DNA of 64,000 bases, taken from the IMG/VR virus record IMGVR_UViG_3300013233_000151, positions 1 to 64,000 of that record. One strand, written 5' to 3'. Below, piece by piece: positions 7,978-17,797 of this stretch (positions are counted from its first letter, which is position 1; each line of letters starts with the position of its first letter). The translations under genes and the position numbers were made by a program. Source of the DNA: a virus. Under the pieces are notes generated by a model. The model searched no databases and had not been told where the DNA came from. It was given only the letters and a program-made list of their open reading frames with translations.

Positions 7978-10900
7978 ATGAAGAAGCAAACCACCGGCTC
8001 GGGCATGGCGGGCGAGATCGCCACCTACGTCATGCGCGGCAACCGCACGCCCTACGATCTCCGCCAGCATTTCCGCCTCACGCTCCCGGCGGCTCAGAAG
8101 ATCATGGATCAGTCCAACTACGCCTTCGGCCCGGGCGGAAAGGGCTACGCCTGGTACATGAAGCAGGTCGGCAACGTGCTCAAGGGCGGAAACGTGTTCG
8201 AGGCCACGAACGCACAGAGCATCGCCGCAGGTGCGTTGGGCGCGATGAATCGAGGCCGCGACGCGAGCGTTCAATTCATCAACGAGGGTGTGCCGGAGAC
8301 GCACCAGCGCAAGATCGCAGTCGCCACGCTCAAGATGAGCGCGATGGGCGCGAAGATCGCGGGCGGCATGGATCACGCCGGAGCCGTAGCGGTGCTCAAG
8401 GACGCGGGCTGGTCCCCCGCGAAGATCGCTGCCCAGCTCAAGAAGGCCGGACATGACGCGGCTGACATCAAGAAGTGGATGCACGAGTCGCTGGATGAGG
8501 ACGAGAAGGCCAACGCTCGGAAGATGAAGGCGAAGGGTTACCGCTTCATCATCGAGTTCCCGAACAACAAGCCCGCGCCGCTGTACGCGAAGACGCTCTC
8601 GATGGCGACCGAGATCATCAAGGACCACGGTGCGCCGAAGGGCGTCAAGGGTCAGCCGATCGACAAATTCCTCAACGAAGACTCTGAGGACGACGAGCTG
8701 GACGAGGCGCTCGGAGCGAAGGACAAGAAGGTGATCGCGGCGTTCACGGACAAGAAGCCGATGGACGGTCCGAAGCTCTCCACGGATGGCGAGACGCTCG
8801 ACTTCAACGGCATGGGCGGTCGCGGTGTTGCGTCGTGGTCGAACGGCAAGATCTACATGGGCGACACCGGCAGCACGCAAGACGATGCGGTGCACCGCGC
8901 GATTCGCAAGACCGCGCCGCGTAACTGGATCGGTGAGTCCACCGACGAAGCGAGCCCGTCCGTGCTCGGCGACAAGCTCAAGGCGATGTTCGACGCGGAG
9001 TATTCGCTCAACCACGGCAAGGGCAAGGACGCGGCTGCGTCGGTCAAGAAGGCTCTCGAAGCGAAGGTCAAGAAGCTCGCTTCCGAGCTGGGGAAGGTAG
9101 GCGGCTACAAGTATCTCGTGAGCCCCGCGCTGAACAACGCGCGCAAGGGCACGAGCTGGTCGAAGTTCGCGCGCAACATGGTCACGTCGAACCTCGACAT
9201 GGGCGAGTCGCTCGATGAAGCCGTCCAGGTCACGGCTGCGTACGCGCTGGCGAACATGAAGCGCGGCGATCGCGTCGAGCTTTCGACGCCGCAGTCGGGC
9301 AACCAGACGCGCAAAGGCAAGGCCGTGATGCGCGGACCCCACGGATGGGCGGTCGATCTTGGAGGCAAGCATGGCACGCCCGGCGTTGCCACCGAACGCA
9401 ACCTCATCAAGTGGAAGGCTCACCCGGTTGTGAGCGAGGCGAGGGGAGCGGGTAAAGGTGAGTTGGCAGGTAGGCGCATCGGCGTCGGCACCGTCAAGAA
9501 GTCAGCGAGTGGTGCGAAGGATAGGGCCTCTGCTAAGCGCATCGTCGAGGGCGTGCTTGGAATTCAAGACCGTGCACACGCACGACAGCTTGGGATCGAC
9601 GAGAGCGTCTTGGGTCGTGCGAACGGTCTGCCGACTGCGCTGCGCAAGTATTCGCACGCGCTCCCCAAAGGTCTTGGTAAGCCGCAGAAGTACGAGACGC
9701 GAGACGGCGTGAAGGAGGGCTACTACCTCACACTCACCGACAACAAGCGCGGGCTATCCAATCGTCCCGGTTCGTCGAGCGGCAGCCTCACCGCCGTCTT
9801 CACGGTCGAGAACCTGCTCAGTCAGTTCAAGAAGGCGGAGGGTGAGCACGGTCAGCACGGTCACACGACGTTGACTTTCAAGAAGGGCGAGGGCAAGGCT
9901 CCGAAGATTGTTGAAGCCCGTCTCTCGGGCGGCAGCGGAGGCAGTTCCAAGAAGGCGTCACGCAAGGATGATCCCGAAGCCGCAGGTTCGAGTAGGTTCG
10001 CTGCTCAGGGCGTCGGAAAGAAGGCCAAGCGTGAGAGCGACCACGGCGAGCACCACAGCAACTACGAGTCTGTGGAAGAGGCCAAGGGAGACCCGGTGCG
10101 GCTCAAGGTCATAAGCGCCGTTCGTGTTTCGTCCGTGGTTCCCGGAGCGACGGCGGGGGTCACGCTTCAAGATCAGACGGTTCTTTTTCGATCGACCGAT
10201 TACGACGGGCGTGGTGGTGTGACGGGTCCGTTTGTCCTCGTGGACTCGACGGACGCGATGTTCGCGGTGCTGAACTTCGGATGGAACGTCGGTTTTGAGG
10301 AAGAGCGCGGTCTCAACAAGAAGGCCCACGCTGCGATGCGTAGGAATGCGGCGCGGGCGTTCAAGCAGTTCTTGAAACGGACCAACGAATCCAACGACGA
10401 CAACACCGACGACCTCTCCGCCAAGAAGGAGTCGGGTCTCAAGGCCAAGGCGAAGGAGATGGGAGCCATCAAGGTCTCGGGCAAGGGTCCTAGCGTGAAC
10501 GCCACCTTCAAGGACAAGGCCACGGCCGAGAAGTTCTATCGGCACGCCAAGACGGTCGGCAAGGCGTCGATGCGCCGCAGTGGCGACACCGAGTTCACGA
10601 TCAGCATCGACGAGTCCGAGGACTGCCCGGAGATCGTGGACATCGGCGATGGTCGCTACTACATCGAAGGCGTCGGCATGTGTGAGTCGCTCGATGAGGC
10701 GCAGGGTCATCTGCTGCTCGATGAGGACGTGCTCGACGAGATGAAGAAGTCCAAAGGACACGTCGCATTCCTGGGTGACTTCGAGTACGTGATCGTGAAC
10801 GGCGGCGAGGGCATGGTGCTGGGACGCGCCCCGACCTCCAATGCCTTCGACCAGACGGGTAACCGTCACGCGCGTTTCGAGGCCCCGGCGTGGCAGGCCG

Positions 10901-13900
10901 AGCAAGCGATGAAGCTCGCGTTCAGTGGCTTTCGGCAGAAGGTCGATCCGAAGGCGATGCAGAGGCTCAAGCGATTGCTCAAAGAAGACGTGGACGAAGG
11001 CGCGGAGACGCTGCGCGTCAAGATCCTCGACATCTTCGACAATGGTGAAGATTTTCATCCGCGCTACACCGTCAACATCGAGACCAACAACCGCGACATA
11101 TACACGTTTGGGATGTTCGAGCCCGGCACCGAGCCCGACTCACAACAGGGGAACGCGGTGGTGTCGAACTTCACCAACTTCCTCAAGGGTGGAGCGCGTC
11201 GCGGCGAGCACGCGATGAAGGTGTCGATGAAGCGTCTCCCGGCTTCGCTGCGCGGTCAGCTCGAAACGCTCATCGCCGACCCGAGCCCTTGGTGGGGAGA
11301 TCTGGAGTACGACGAAGATCTCGACGAGATGGGGCAGATTTACAGGATCGGAGCTGGGGGCCTCAAGCCCATCGACACCACGATCTTTCTCGCTCCCAAC
11401 TCGTCCTATTACCTCGGTGCGTCCACCACCCCACATCACATTGTCGTGACGGCGGTGTCGGATTCGCAGATTACATATTGTCAGTATCCGTACACGACAT
11501 CGCAGCGAATCGAGACGGAGATCGGCAAAGATCTGATTGCGCAAGGCACGAGCCGTTACATGAAGACGTACGCTGCCTATCTTGACCCCAAGCAGAAGGC
11601 GACGTGGGTGGCGAATCTCAAAGGCAAGAAGGGTCCTTTGAACGGCAAGCAGCCCGTCAAGGGCTTCCAGCGGGTGCTCGTTACCTGCGTCGCCAACGCG
11701 AAGACGCGCGATCTATACGGTCAGACGAAGAGCTATGGCGTCCTGACCGACTACTGGCAGAGTGGTAAGCCCGGTGCGAAGGGCGACAACGCCAGTAAGG
11801 AAACGAGCGTCATCAAGGTCGCGCGCAATATGGTCCCGGCCATGAAGTCGAGCGGTGACTTCGATATCGTGACGGTCGGTCGCAAAGTTGTGGAGTCGGA
11901 CGAGGATTACTGCGATTGGATCGACGAGAACGGTATCGACGAGTTCACGAGCGCCGCCATCCCGGCCATCGGCACCATGCACCCGTGGGTCAGTCCCTAC
12001 GGGAGCGAGATGTCGCTGATCGGTGGAGCCGATGACCTGGAGGACGACGAGGACGCAGACAACGAGTTCGCGCTCGACGAGAACGGAAACTTCGAGCTAG
12101 TAGATGAGGCCAAGTCCTCCAAGTTCTCGGTCAAGTGCCTGGAGTGCGGCAAGAAGTTCAAGACCGCCTCGATGAGCCCGACCTGTCCGAAGTGCAAGGG
12201 CTCCGACATCGAGCCCGACTACGACGCGCCCCGTCGTCGGAAGCGCAACGAGGACGTGGAAGACGAACTCGACGAATCCGTCAAGCCAACCGTCGAGGGC
12301 TTTCATTTTATCCTCACGGGTGCGCTGACTCAGTACGACGTGCAGCAGATGGCGCGTGCGGCGAAGAAGAGAGGCGGCTATCACAACGCGAATGCGTTAG
12401 GTCTGTACTTTCAAGCGTTAGAGCGGGCCGAGAAGGATCCGAAGATGCGCGGTGTCAAGAAGACATCTTCGGATCACGAGGATTTGCGTAAGCTCATCGC
12501 GGTGCTCTCAGATTACTTCGATCCGCATTTCCCTCCGATCAAGAAGACGATCAAGCAGATCCAAGCTTTCATCGACTCCGGAAAGCTTCCCAAGTACCCG
12601 ACGCCTCCCAAGAAGCGCAAGATCTCGGATAGCATCGAGATCCCAGAGGTCGATGAGGCGTGGCCGGTGCGTGGTACGGGCGGCGCGGGTGGCGGCAAGC
12701 CTAACCTCAAGGCAGAACGCAAGGGGCCTCGCGGGCAGGGAACCGACGATTTTGAATTCGCGGACGAGGATCTCGACGAAGGCTCGTCGCTCCACGACGC
12801 GCTCATCGCACTGTTCGTCAGCAATCGAGGACGCGCCTACACGGCGAGCACCATCGCCAAGCTCCAAACGGTCAGCCTCGCGGAAGCGATGCGGACGCTC
12901 ACGGTGCTGGTCCGAGAGGGCACGCTCCGGTTCAAGCGCGGCGAGGGCTATTCGCTACGCGGCAACCCTAACGCACTCAGGGTCGCGGGAGCTTCGGAGC
13001 CCAAGGCACCGCTGTCCTCTCGGCTCTACAATCAGCGTACGAACAGCTCGCCCGCGTCCATGCGCGAGGACGTGGATGAGGCTGTCGATCCGCTCAAGGC
13101 GTTCAAGGGACGCCCTCGTGACTGGACAGCAAAGCAGAACCGCGACGCTGTGGAGATGCTTTCTGGGTGGTCTCTCAAGAAGCTGCGTAAGCACCAAGAC
13201 CTGAACAAACGACAGATCGTCACAGCACATCGACAGGGGAATACCGAGGCGCTGGAGAATCTGCAAGCGATGGAGAACGTTTACATCGGTGCGATTATGC
13301 GGCGGGAGGTCGGAGAGTCCGTGGACGAGGATAGTTCTTCGAGCGGCACGCTCTACACGGGAACCGGGCGCACCGGACCCGCTGGGCCGAAGCTCCCTCG
13401 GCATCTTACGGCGTCCGACTTCTCGAAGGGTGACGCGGGCGGTAACGGCCCCGTGAACCACGAGCAGCTTAGAGGCCCGGCCCCGGATGCCAAGCGCAGC
13501 GCGATGGTGTTTGCCGAGGACGACGAAGACGACGTGGACGAAGGGTTGGGTCGGAAGGTCTTTTACACAGCGGACGGTATCGGCAAAGCGAAGTACATCG
13601 TCAACTTTCACGACGGGAAGAAGTCGCATGGCGACGGCAGCCCGTTCTACGACATCGCCATCTTTGCGAGCAAAGCCAAGCGTGCGACGAAGGTGAAGGA
13701 GCTGCTGAAACAGGGATACAAAGAGGTCAGTTCGGCGGTTCACGAGACCACTACGTCTGGTGGCGTCGGAGGCTTCTCCAGTGAGCCGATCGGCAGCTAC
13801 CCGGAGAACTGTGGTCGCACCGGAGGCATCCGTGATGACAGCAAGAAGAAGAAGGGGCCTCGCTCCGTCTTCGACAACGGAGCGATCGGTCGCGTGCTCG

Positions 13901-15489
13901 AACAGATGCGCGAGTCCATGCCGGGTAAGACGGACGAGGAGCTTATGGAGCTTCTCGATCTGGACGAAGGCGGCGAGCGTTTCAAGAAGCTGGAGAAGGA
14001 GATCGCTGCCAAGGGCGACGTGCGAGATCCCGGCGCGGTCGCGGCGGCGATCGGACGCAAGAAGTACGGCAAGAAGAAGTTTCAGAAGATGGCCGCTAAG
14101 GGCCGCGCGGAATCGACGGACGAGACGGGCACGTTGGAGATGACCGTCTACGCGAAGTCGAAGCGTGGACCTTGGGTCACGCTGGATCCCTACGGCGAAG
14201 AGGTTGAGTACCCGAACAAGCAAGAAGCGGTCGCGGCTGCGCGGGAGAAGGCTTCGGTCGAGAACTACGGGTTCGTGTACCGCGACGGCAAGGTGGCGAA
14301 AGAGGATGTGGGTGAGGCGATCGACGAAGCCGCGAAGAAGCTCAAGGTCGGCAAGGCTCCGAAGCTCGTGCAGGACACGCTGCGCAGCCTCATGCACAAG
14401 GTCACGTACGAGAAGGGCCGCTTCCTGACTGGCGACATCGTGCGCATGGACAAGGCCAAGAAGGAGGCGGTGATCCAGTGGGCTGTCGGCATGAACGATC
14501 CGCAGATGATGGAGCCGGGGACTATCGACGGTCACATCGAGCGACTCGCCAAGCGTCTCGTCGAGTCGGTCGCGGACAACAAGCGTCCCGTCAGCCTCAA
14601 CCCTGTCGAGCGCGCACTCCTGAGCGCCATTCGGATCGAGCGAGGAAAGCACGGCATCGAGGAGTTGATCGCAACCGACCGATTCCTACAGTCAGTCCCG
14701 TATGCGGACGTGTTGGTGGCGGCTGATAATCTCTCCACCCTCGGGCTCGTGGGTGGGAACGGACGTGGGATTATGACCACGTTCGGAGAGGGCGAAGACG
14801 GCGTGGACGAAGTGGAGTTTCGTACCCTTCGCTATCCCTACAAGGTCGAGACGGCCGTGGGGGCGCATGGTCAGCTCAACGGCGTGCGTTTCTACGAGGA
14901 CGACGCGCAGGCCAAGGCCGACATGCAGAAGCTCGTAAAGCGTGAAGGTCTCGGCAAGGTCACGCTCGTCAAGCGCATGACCGCAGCGGAAGCCAAAGCC
15001 GCACACGTCCCGTACCCGAACGAGTCCGAGGATCCTGGACCCGGTGTCCAGGATGAGCTGGTTGAGGCGGTCTTGAAGACCGGCAACCCGAGCGTGCCGA
15101 GGATCGGCTACGAGCAGGGGCGCTACTGGTATTCGACCGGCGGTGCTAAGAACGGACCCGCTGTCCCACCCTCGAAGCGCAAGGACCGTAGCTTCGCGCG
15201 CGAGAAGTTTCGCCACATGCTTAGTAACGAAGCTGGCGGCGGAATGGGCCAAGCGGCTGCCTCGAAGCTGATCGACAAGCTCGATGCGATGATTCCTGAG
15301 GACGCGGAGGAGACTGGCCCGCGCGAGCCCCTTCAGTTCCCCGAGTCCGCACTCGAACGCTACGTCTTGGCCGCTCAGGCGGCTGGGATTGACGAGGACG
15401 ACCCTTGTTTTGTCTTCGAGGACGGCATCTTCACGGTGGAGGTGCCCGCTGAAATGGCTCCGCGTCTGCGTGAGCTGGTCGGGGTGTAG
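7978..15489 (+). CDS. Giant polyprotein B (2503 aa), internal head protein candidate
   Basis: GAGG eight bases upstream supports ATG 7978, ten bases after polyprotein A. The protein is a chain of 60-150-residue segments divided by ES(L/V/T)DE or (L/I/V)DE motifs. Motif ends are near residues 174, 243, 324, 414, 907, 1007, 1117, 1322, 1433, 1601, 1701, 1784, 1855, 1997, 2049, 2117 and 2278. The next residue is usually Ala or Gly, as at T4 gp21 cut sites. Recognisable pieces are a CxxC-CxxC zinc ribbon (C1387, C1390, C1403, C1406) and a winged-helix-like segment just after 1601 (SLHDALIALF). The rest is unknown, Lys-rich and soluble. A virion-internal polyprotein is inferred. A cytoplasmic multidomain protein is the alternative. 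Confidence 0.8.
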   Translation: MKKQTTGSGMAGEIATYVMRGNRTPYDLRQHFRLTLPAAQKIMDQSNYAFGPGGKGYAWYMKQVGNVLKGGNVFEATNAQSIAAGALGAMNRGRDASVQFINEGVPETHQRKIAVATLKMSAMGAKIAGGMDHAGAVAVLKDAGWSPAKIAAQLKKAGHDAADIKKWMHESLDEDEKANARKMKAKGYRFIIEFPNNKPAPLYAKTLSMATEIIKDHGAPKGVKGQPIDKFLNEDSEDDELDEALGAKDKKVIAAFTDKKPMDGPKLSTDGETLDFNGMGGRGVASWSNGKIYMGDTGSTQDDAVHRAIRKTAPRNWIGESTDEASPSVLGDKLKAMFDAEYSLNHGKGKDAAASVKKALEAKVKKLASELGKVGGYKYLVSPALNNARKGTSWSKFARNMVTSNLDMGESLDEAVQVTAAYALANMKRGDRVELSTPQSGNQTRKGKAVMRGPHGWAVDLGGKHGTPGVATERNLIKWKAHPVVSEARGAGKGELAGRRIGVGTVKKSASGAKDRASAKRIVEGVLGIQDRAHARQLGIDESVLGRANGLPTALRKYSHALPKGLGKPQKYETRDGVKEGYYLTLTDNKRGLSNRPGSSSGSLTAVFTVENLLSQFKKAEGEHGQHGHTTLTFKKGEGKAPKIVEARLSGGSGGSSKKASRKDDPEAAGSSRFAAQGVGKKAKRESDHGEHHSNYESVEEAKGDPVRLKVISAVRVSSVVPGATAGVTLQDQTVLFRSTDYDGRGGVTGPFVLVDSTDAMFAVLNFGWNVGFEEERGLNKKAHAAMRRNAARAFKQFLKRTNESNDDNTDDLSAKKESGLKAKAKEMGAIKVSGKGPSVNATFKDKATAEKFYRHAKTVGKASMRRSGDTEFTISIDESEDCPEIVDIGDGRYYIEGVGMCESLDEAQGHLLLDEDVLDEMKKSKGHVAFLGDFEYVIVNGGEGMVLGRAPTSNAFDQTGNRHARFEAPAWQAEQAMKLAFSGFRQKVDPKAMQRLKRLLKEDVDEGAETLRVKILDIFDNGEDFHPRYTVNIETNNRDIYTFGMFEPGTEPDSQQGNAVVSNFTNFLKGGARRGEHAMKVSMKRLPASLRGQLETLIADPSPWWGDLEYDEDLDEMGQIYRIGAGGLKPIDTTIFLAPNSSYYLGASTTPHHIVVTAVSDSQITYCQYPYTTSQRIETEIGKDLIAQGTSRYMKTYAAYLDPKQKATWVANLKGKKGPLNGKQPVKGFQRVLVTCVANAKTRDLYGQTKSYGVLTDYWQSGKPGAKGDNASKETSVIKVARNMVPAMKSSGDFDIVTVGRKVVESDEDYCDWIDENGIDEFTSAAIPAIGTMHPWVSPYGSEMSLIGGADDLEDDEDADNEFALDENGNFELVDEAKSSKFSVKCLECGKKFKTASMSPTCPKCKGSDIEPDYDAPRRRKRNEDVEDELDESVKPTVEGFHFILTGALTQYDVQQMARAAKKRGGYHNANALGLYFQALERAEKDPKMRGVKKTSSDHEDLRKLIAVLSDYFDPHFPPIKKTIKQIQAFIDSGKLPKYPTPPKKRKISDSIEIPEVDEAWPVRGTGGAGGGKPNLKAERKGPRGQGTDDFEFADEDLDEGSSLHDALIALFVSNRGRAYTASTIAKLQTVSLAEAMRTLTVLVREGTLRFKRGEGYSLRGNPNALRVAGASEPKAPLSSRLYNQRTNSSPASMREDVDEAVDPLKAFKGRPRDWTAKQNRDAVEMLSGWSLKKLRKHQDLNKRQIVTAHRQGNTEALENLQAMENVYIGAIMRREVGESVDEDSSSSGTLYTGTGRTGPAGPKLPRHLTASDFSKGDAGGNGPVNHEQLRGPAPDAKRSAMVFAEDDEDDVDEGLGRKVFYTADGIGKAKYIVNFHDGKKSHGDGSPFYDIAIFASKAKRATKVKELLKQGYKEVSSAVHETTTSGGVGGFSSEPIGSYPENCGRTGGIRDDSKKKKGPRSVFDNGAIGRVLEQMRESMPGKTDEELMELLDLDEGGERFKKLEKEIAAKGDVRDPGAVAAAIGRKKYGKKKFQKMAAKGRAESTDETGTLEMTVYAKSKRGPWVTLDPYGEEVEYPNKQEAVAAAREKASVENYGFVYRDGKVAKEDVGEAIDEAAKKLKVGKAPKLVQDTLRSLMHKVTYEKGRFLTGDIVRMDKAKKEAVIQWAVGMNDPQMMEPGTIDGHIERLAKRLVESVADNKRPVSLNPVERALLSAIRIERGKHGIEELIATDRFLQSVPYADVLVAADNLSTLGLVGGNGRGIMTTFGEGEDGVDEVEFRTLRYPYKVETAVGAHGQLNGVRFYEDDAQAKADMQKLVKREGLGKVTLVKRMTAAEAKAAHVPYPNESEDPGPGVQDELVEAVLKTGNPSVPRIGYEQGRYWYSTGGAKNGPAVPPSKRKDRSFAREKFRHMLSNEAGGGMGQAAASKLIDKLDAMIPEDAEETGPREPLQFPESALERYVLAAQAAGIDEDDPCFVFEDGIFTVEVPAEMAPRLRELVGV
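15035..15051 (+). repeat. 17-bp dyad element, copy 3
   Basis: CTGGACCCGGTGTCCAG, with the dyad extended to 9-bp arms (ATCCTGGAC/GTCCAGGAT). It lies inside polyprotein B. Confidence 0.75.
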
Positions 15490-15516
15490 ACAGACACCCT
15501 CACATTCTTCTACCAT
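15486..15516 (+). promoter_or_regulatory. Promoter-like GTAGAC-N19-TACCAT
   Basis: GTAGAC at 15486-15491 contains the stop codon of polyprotein B. After 19 bases comes TACCAT at 15511-15516, 46 bases before the next ATG. The -10 half is the weakest match of the seven. Confidence 0.45.
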
Positions 15517-15523
15517 CACGACC

Positions 15524-15541
15524 CTGGACAGCACGTCCTAG
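15524..15541. repeat. Degenerate dyad element
   Basis: CTGGAC-N5-GTCCTAG differs from the five 17-bp dyads by one inserted base in the right arm. It is the only such element directly in a leader, 22 bases before the ATG of the 570-aa gene. Confidence 0.35.
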
Positions 15542-15562
15542 ACATACTCCTGGAGCCAAGCC

Positions 15563-17275
15563 ATGCCGATCGAACTGAAACCCAAGTCCTCTGTGCGCGA
15601 GGCCGCCCCTGAAGAGACTCAAGGGCTCATGCTGTTCAACGAGGACGGTGAGCTGACTCTCGCGGGAGAGACCATCGCGGACTTTCTGTCCACCGCCGAC
15701 TTCTCGGCCATCACCGAGTCGGAAGCAGCCTTGCCATTCCTCTCCAACCCCGCCGCTTGCGCCGACGATCCCTACGCGATCGACGAAGCCAAGAAGAAGA
15801 AGTCCAAGAAGAAGTCCAAGAAGGACGACATGGACATGGCCTACGAGGACAGTGAGGAGGAGGAAGAGGGTTTCGACGAAGCCAAGAAGAAGAAAAAGAA
15901 GAAGGCCGGGAAGGACTCGGACGGCGACTACGACGAGAGCCCTCCGGGCGAGATGGGTGAGGGCGACGCCGCCGACGATGAGGAGATCGCGGAGGTCGCG
16001 CTGCCCGGCGTGGTCGCGGCACGTCTCGTCGATGCGACGGACCTGACCGAGATGTTCGGCTACTATCTCGACCAACTGTCCTGGGTCGATGAGCCGAGCC
16101 TGCAAGAGCAGGCCACGCTGGCCGTGTTCGCGGACTACCGTGACGAAGATGGCGGCATCGCTGAGGACCGGCGTGAGGAAGTCGCTGCGCTTCTGACCTC
16201 TGTTCTCTCCGAGGGTGTCGTGTACGACGCCGCCGAGGAGATCTCCGAGAGGATCCTGACCAAGGGTCAGCGTCGCAAGGCGACGAGGATCCGCAACAAG
16301 CCCAAGTCGGGCAAGCGTCGTGCGGAACTCAGGCTCCGCCGTCGCGTCGAGGGTCGCGGCGCGAAGAAGCAGAAGATCGCGCGGCAGCACAAGATGCGTA
16401 ACCGAAGGAAGGTAGCGCGCATCGCGCAGCTCGCGCGCGAGAGCGAAGAGGGCACGCTGGTCTTCGGTCTCGGTGAGGGCATCAACGGAGCGAACTTCAA
16501 GATCGGTCTCGTGGAGGATCCGAACCTGGAGTTCACATCCGAGCAGCTCATCGAGTTCGATGCGTTGGGCGGCAACATCTTCGAGTGCCCGGACTGCTAC
16601 CACACCGCGCCCTACTTCGCATTCATCGACGAGATGAAGAAGAAGTCCAAGAAGAAGAAGTCCAAGAAGGACGACATGGACATGGCCGACGAAGCCAAGA
16701 AGAAGAAAAAGAAGAAGGCCGGGAAGGACTCGGACGGCGACTACGACGAGAGCCCTTCGGGTGAGATGGGTGAGGGCGTCGAAGAGATGACGGCTGGCGG
16801 ACCGCCCAAGGTCGGTATGATCGTCAAGTACGACGGCCCTCGCACGGTCAAGCGTCACGAGGGCGACGACGGCATCATCACGAAGATCTCGGGCAAGCGT
16901 ATATCGGTGAAGTGGGATCGTGGCACGACCGTCCACACCGTCGATGATCTCTACCTGACAGGCGAGTACGACGAGTCGATCGGTGAGGGCGCGTGCCCGG
17001 AGTGCGGCTGCGTCATCGAGTCCATGCTCGACGAGAAGGGCAAGGTCCCGCCCGCCTTCCTCAAGCACATGAAGGGCAAGAAAAAGGACGACGACGAAGG
17101 CATGAAGAAGGACATGAAGAAGAAGAAGGACGAATCGGTCGCTCCGTCGCACGTCCCCGGTGCCTTCGCGGTCGCGGCCGGTCGTCCCAACCTTTCCGAA
17201 GGACACAGCCTCGCGGCGGCGACGCTCGGCGTCCTGGGCGGGCGGAAGTCGGTCCTGACCGAAGACGAGGACTGA
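15563..17275 (+). CDS. Polyprotein C: lysine/acidic repeat protein with zinc-finger-like ends
   Basis: 570 aa from ATG 15563, with TGGAG nine bases upstream. It alternates basic runs (KKKSKK, KKKKKKK) with acidic runs (DDMDMA, EEEEE) and carries two copies of the same block (DNA repeat below). Other parts are a strongly basic RNA- or DNA-binding-like stretch (RRKATRIRNKPKSGKRR), CPDC and CPECGC cysteine pairs, and a KOW/SH3-like segment (VGMIVKYDG...ISVKWDRG). DEAKKKK, IDEMKKK and YDES motifs continue the pattern of the neighbouring polyproteins. T4 also packs small basic and acidic core proteins beside its protease, so an internal core or scaffold component is a reasonable inference. Confidence 0.75.
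   Translation: MPIELKPKSSVREAAPEETQGLMLFNEDGELTLAGETIADFLSTADFSAITESEAALPFLSNPAACADDPYAIDEAKKKKSKKKSKKDDMDMAYEDSEEEEEGFDEAKKKKKKKAGKDSDGDYDESPPGEMGEGDAADDEEIAEVALPGVVAARLVDATDLTEMFGYYLDQLSWVDEPSLQEQATLAVFADYRDEDGGIAEDRREEVAALLTSVLSEGVVYDAAEEISERILTKGQRRKATRIRNKPKSGKRRAELRLRRRVEGRGAKKQKIARQHKMRNRRKVARIAQLARESEEGTLVFGLGEGINGANFKIGLVEDPNLEFTSEQLIEFDALGGNIFECPDCYHTAPYFAFIDEMKKKSKKKKSKKDDMDMADEAKKKKKKKAGKDSDGDYDESPSGEMGEGVEEMTAGGPPKVGMIVKYDGPRTVKRHEGDDGIITKISGKRISVKWDRGTTVHTVDDLYLTGEYDESIGEGACPECGCVIESMLDEKGKVPPAFLKHMKGKKKDDDEGMKKDMKKKKDESVAPSHVPGAFAVAAGRPNLSEGHSLAAATLGVLGGRKSVLTEDED
15875..15965 (+). repeat. 91-bp direct repeat, copy 1
   Basis: Encodes DEAKKKKKKKAGKDSDGDY followed by DESPPGEMGEG. 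It matches 16688-16778 with two base differences. Confidence 0.85.
16688..16778 (+). repeat. 91-bp direct repeat, copy 2
   Basis: Second copy, 813 bases downstream of the first (271 codons, in frame). The upstream SKKDDMDMA stretch is also duplicated, but the YEDSEEEEE insert of copy 1 is absent. Confidence 0.85.
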
Positions 17276-17291
17276 GCCCACAACGAGCAAC

Positions 17292-17313
17292 GGCTGGGTA
17301 ACCAGCCTTCTTT
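17292..17313 (+). terminator. Possible terminator hairpin
   Basis: GGCTGG-GTAA-CCAGCC followed by TTCTTT, 17 bases after the stop of polyprotein C. The stem is 6 bp and the T tract is interrupted. Confidence 0.5.
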
Positions 17314-17324
17314 GCGCCATGCTC

Positions 17325-17354
17325 GGAGCCCTCGCTTTCGCCAGCGGGGGCTCC
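17325..17354 (+). terminator. Strong hairpin upstream of a TATACT
   Basis: GGAGCCC pairs with GGGCTCC, and inside it CGCT pairs with AGCG around TTCGCC, giving about 12 bp. There is no T run. A TATACT follows at 17360-17365, just before the next ATG. It may be a second terminator or a regulatory hairpin. Confidence 0.45.
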
Positions 17355-17368
17355 TCTCATATACTGCG

Positions 17369-17797
17369 ATGACCATGAGCGGACCCCAACACGTACTGCC
17401 CCCGGCGAGCACGACCAAGGTGGACCTGCGATCGCAGGCCGCCGGGTTCTTCGCGCAACGTCGTCGAGGCGCGAACGTCCATGAGGCGGCTCCGCCCCCG
17501 AAGGCCCGCAAGGCCCCACAGGGCCTCTACGACGACCCTGAGCCGGTCATCATCGCTGAGGCTTCCCAGAAGGCCCCTGAGCCCACCCAGCTCCCCGAGG
17601 CGTCAGAGCAGCGATACACGCTCGCGCAGCTCGTGGAGAAGATTCAGCAGCGTAGGGGGGCGCGTCAGGCGATCGTGGCGTCGGGAGACCCGGACGGCCC
17701 GGACGACACAGGTTGGGATCCAGGAGACCTCAAGATGCCCAAGCGGGGCGCGACGCTCGCGGCTGGGGTCCTCGCTTACCAGCGGAGGCAGCGGTGA
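17369..17797 (+). CDS. Unknown Pro/Ala/Arg-rich protein (142 aa)
   Basis: Starts are ATG 17369 or ATG 17375, both directly behind TATACT (17360-17365), with no Shine-Dalgarno site. The product is Pro/Ala-rich and basic (QRRRGANVHEAAPPPK..., ending AYQRRQR) and probably largely disordered. It overlaps the next gene as GTGA, which ties it to the polyprotein group. I do not recognise a family. Confidence 0.6.
   Translation: MTMSGPQHVLPPASTTKVDLRSQAAGFFAQRRRGANVHEAAPPPKARKAPQGLYDDPEPVIIAEASQKAPEPTQLPEASEQRYTLAQLVEKIQQRRGARQAIVASGDPDGPDDTGWDPGDLKMPKRGATLAAGVLAYQRRQR

Noticed and set aside
17360-17365. TATACT (also at 23420) as a copy of the same promoter
   Set aside because: The -10 is good, but no GTAGAC-like hexamer is found 18-19 bases upstream; at most a different promoter type.
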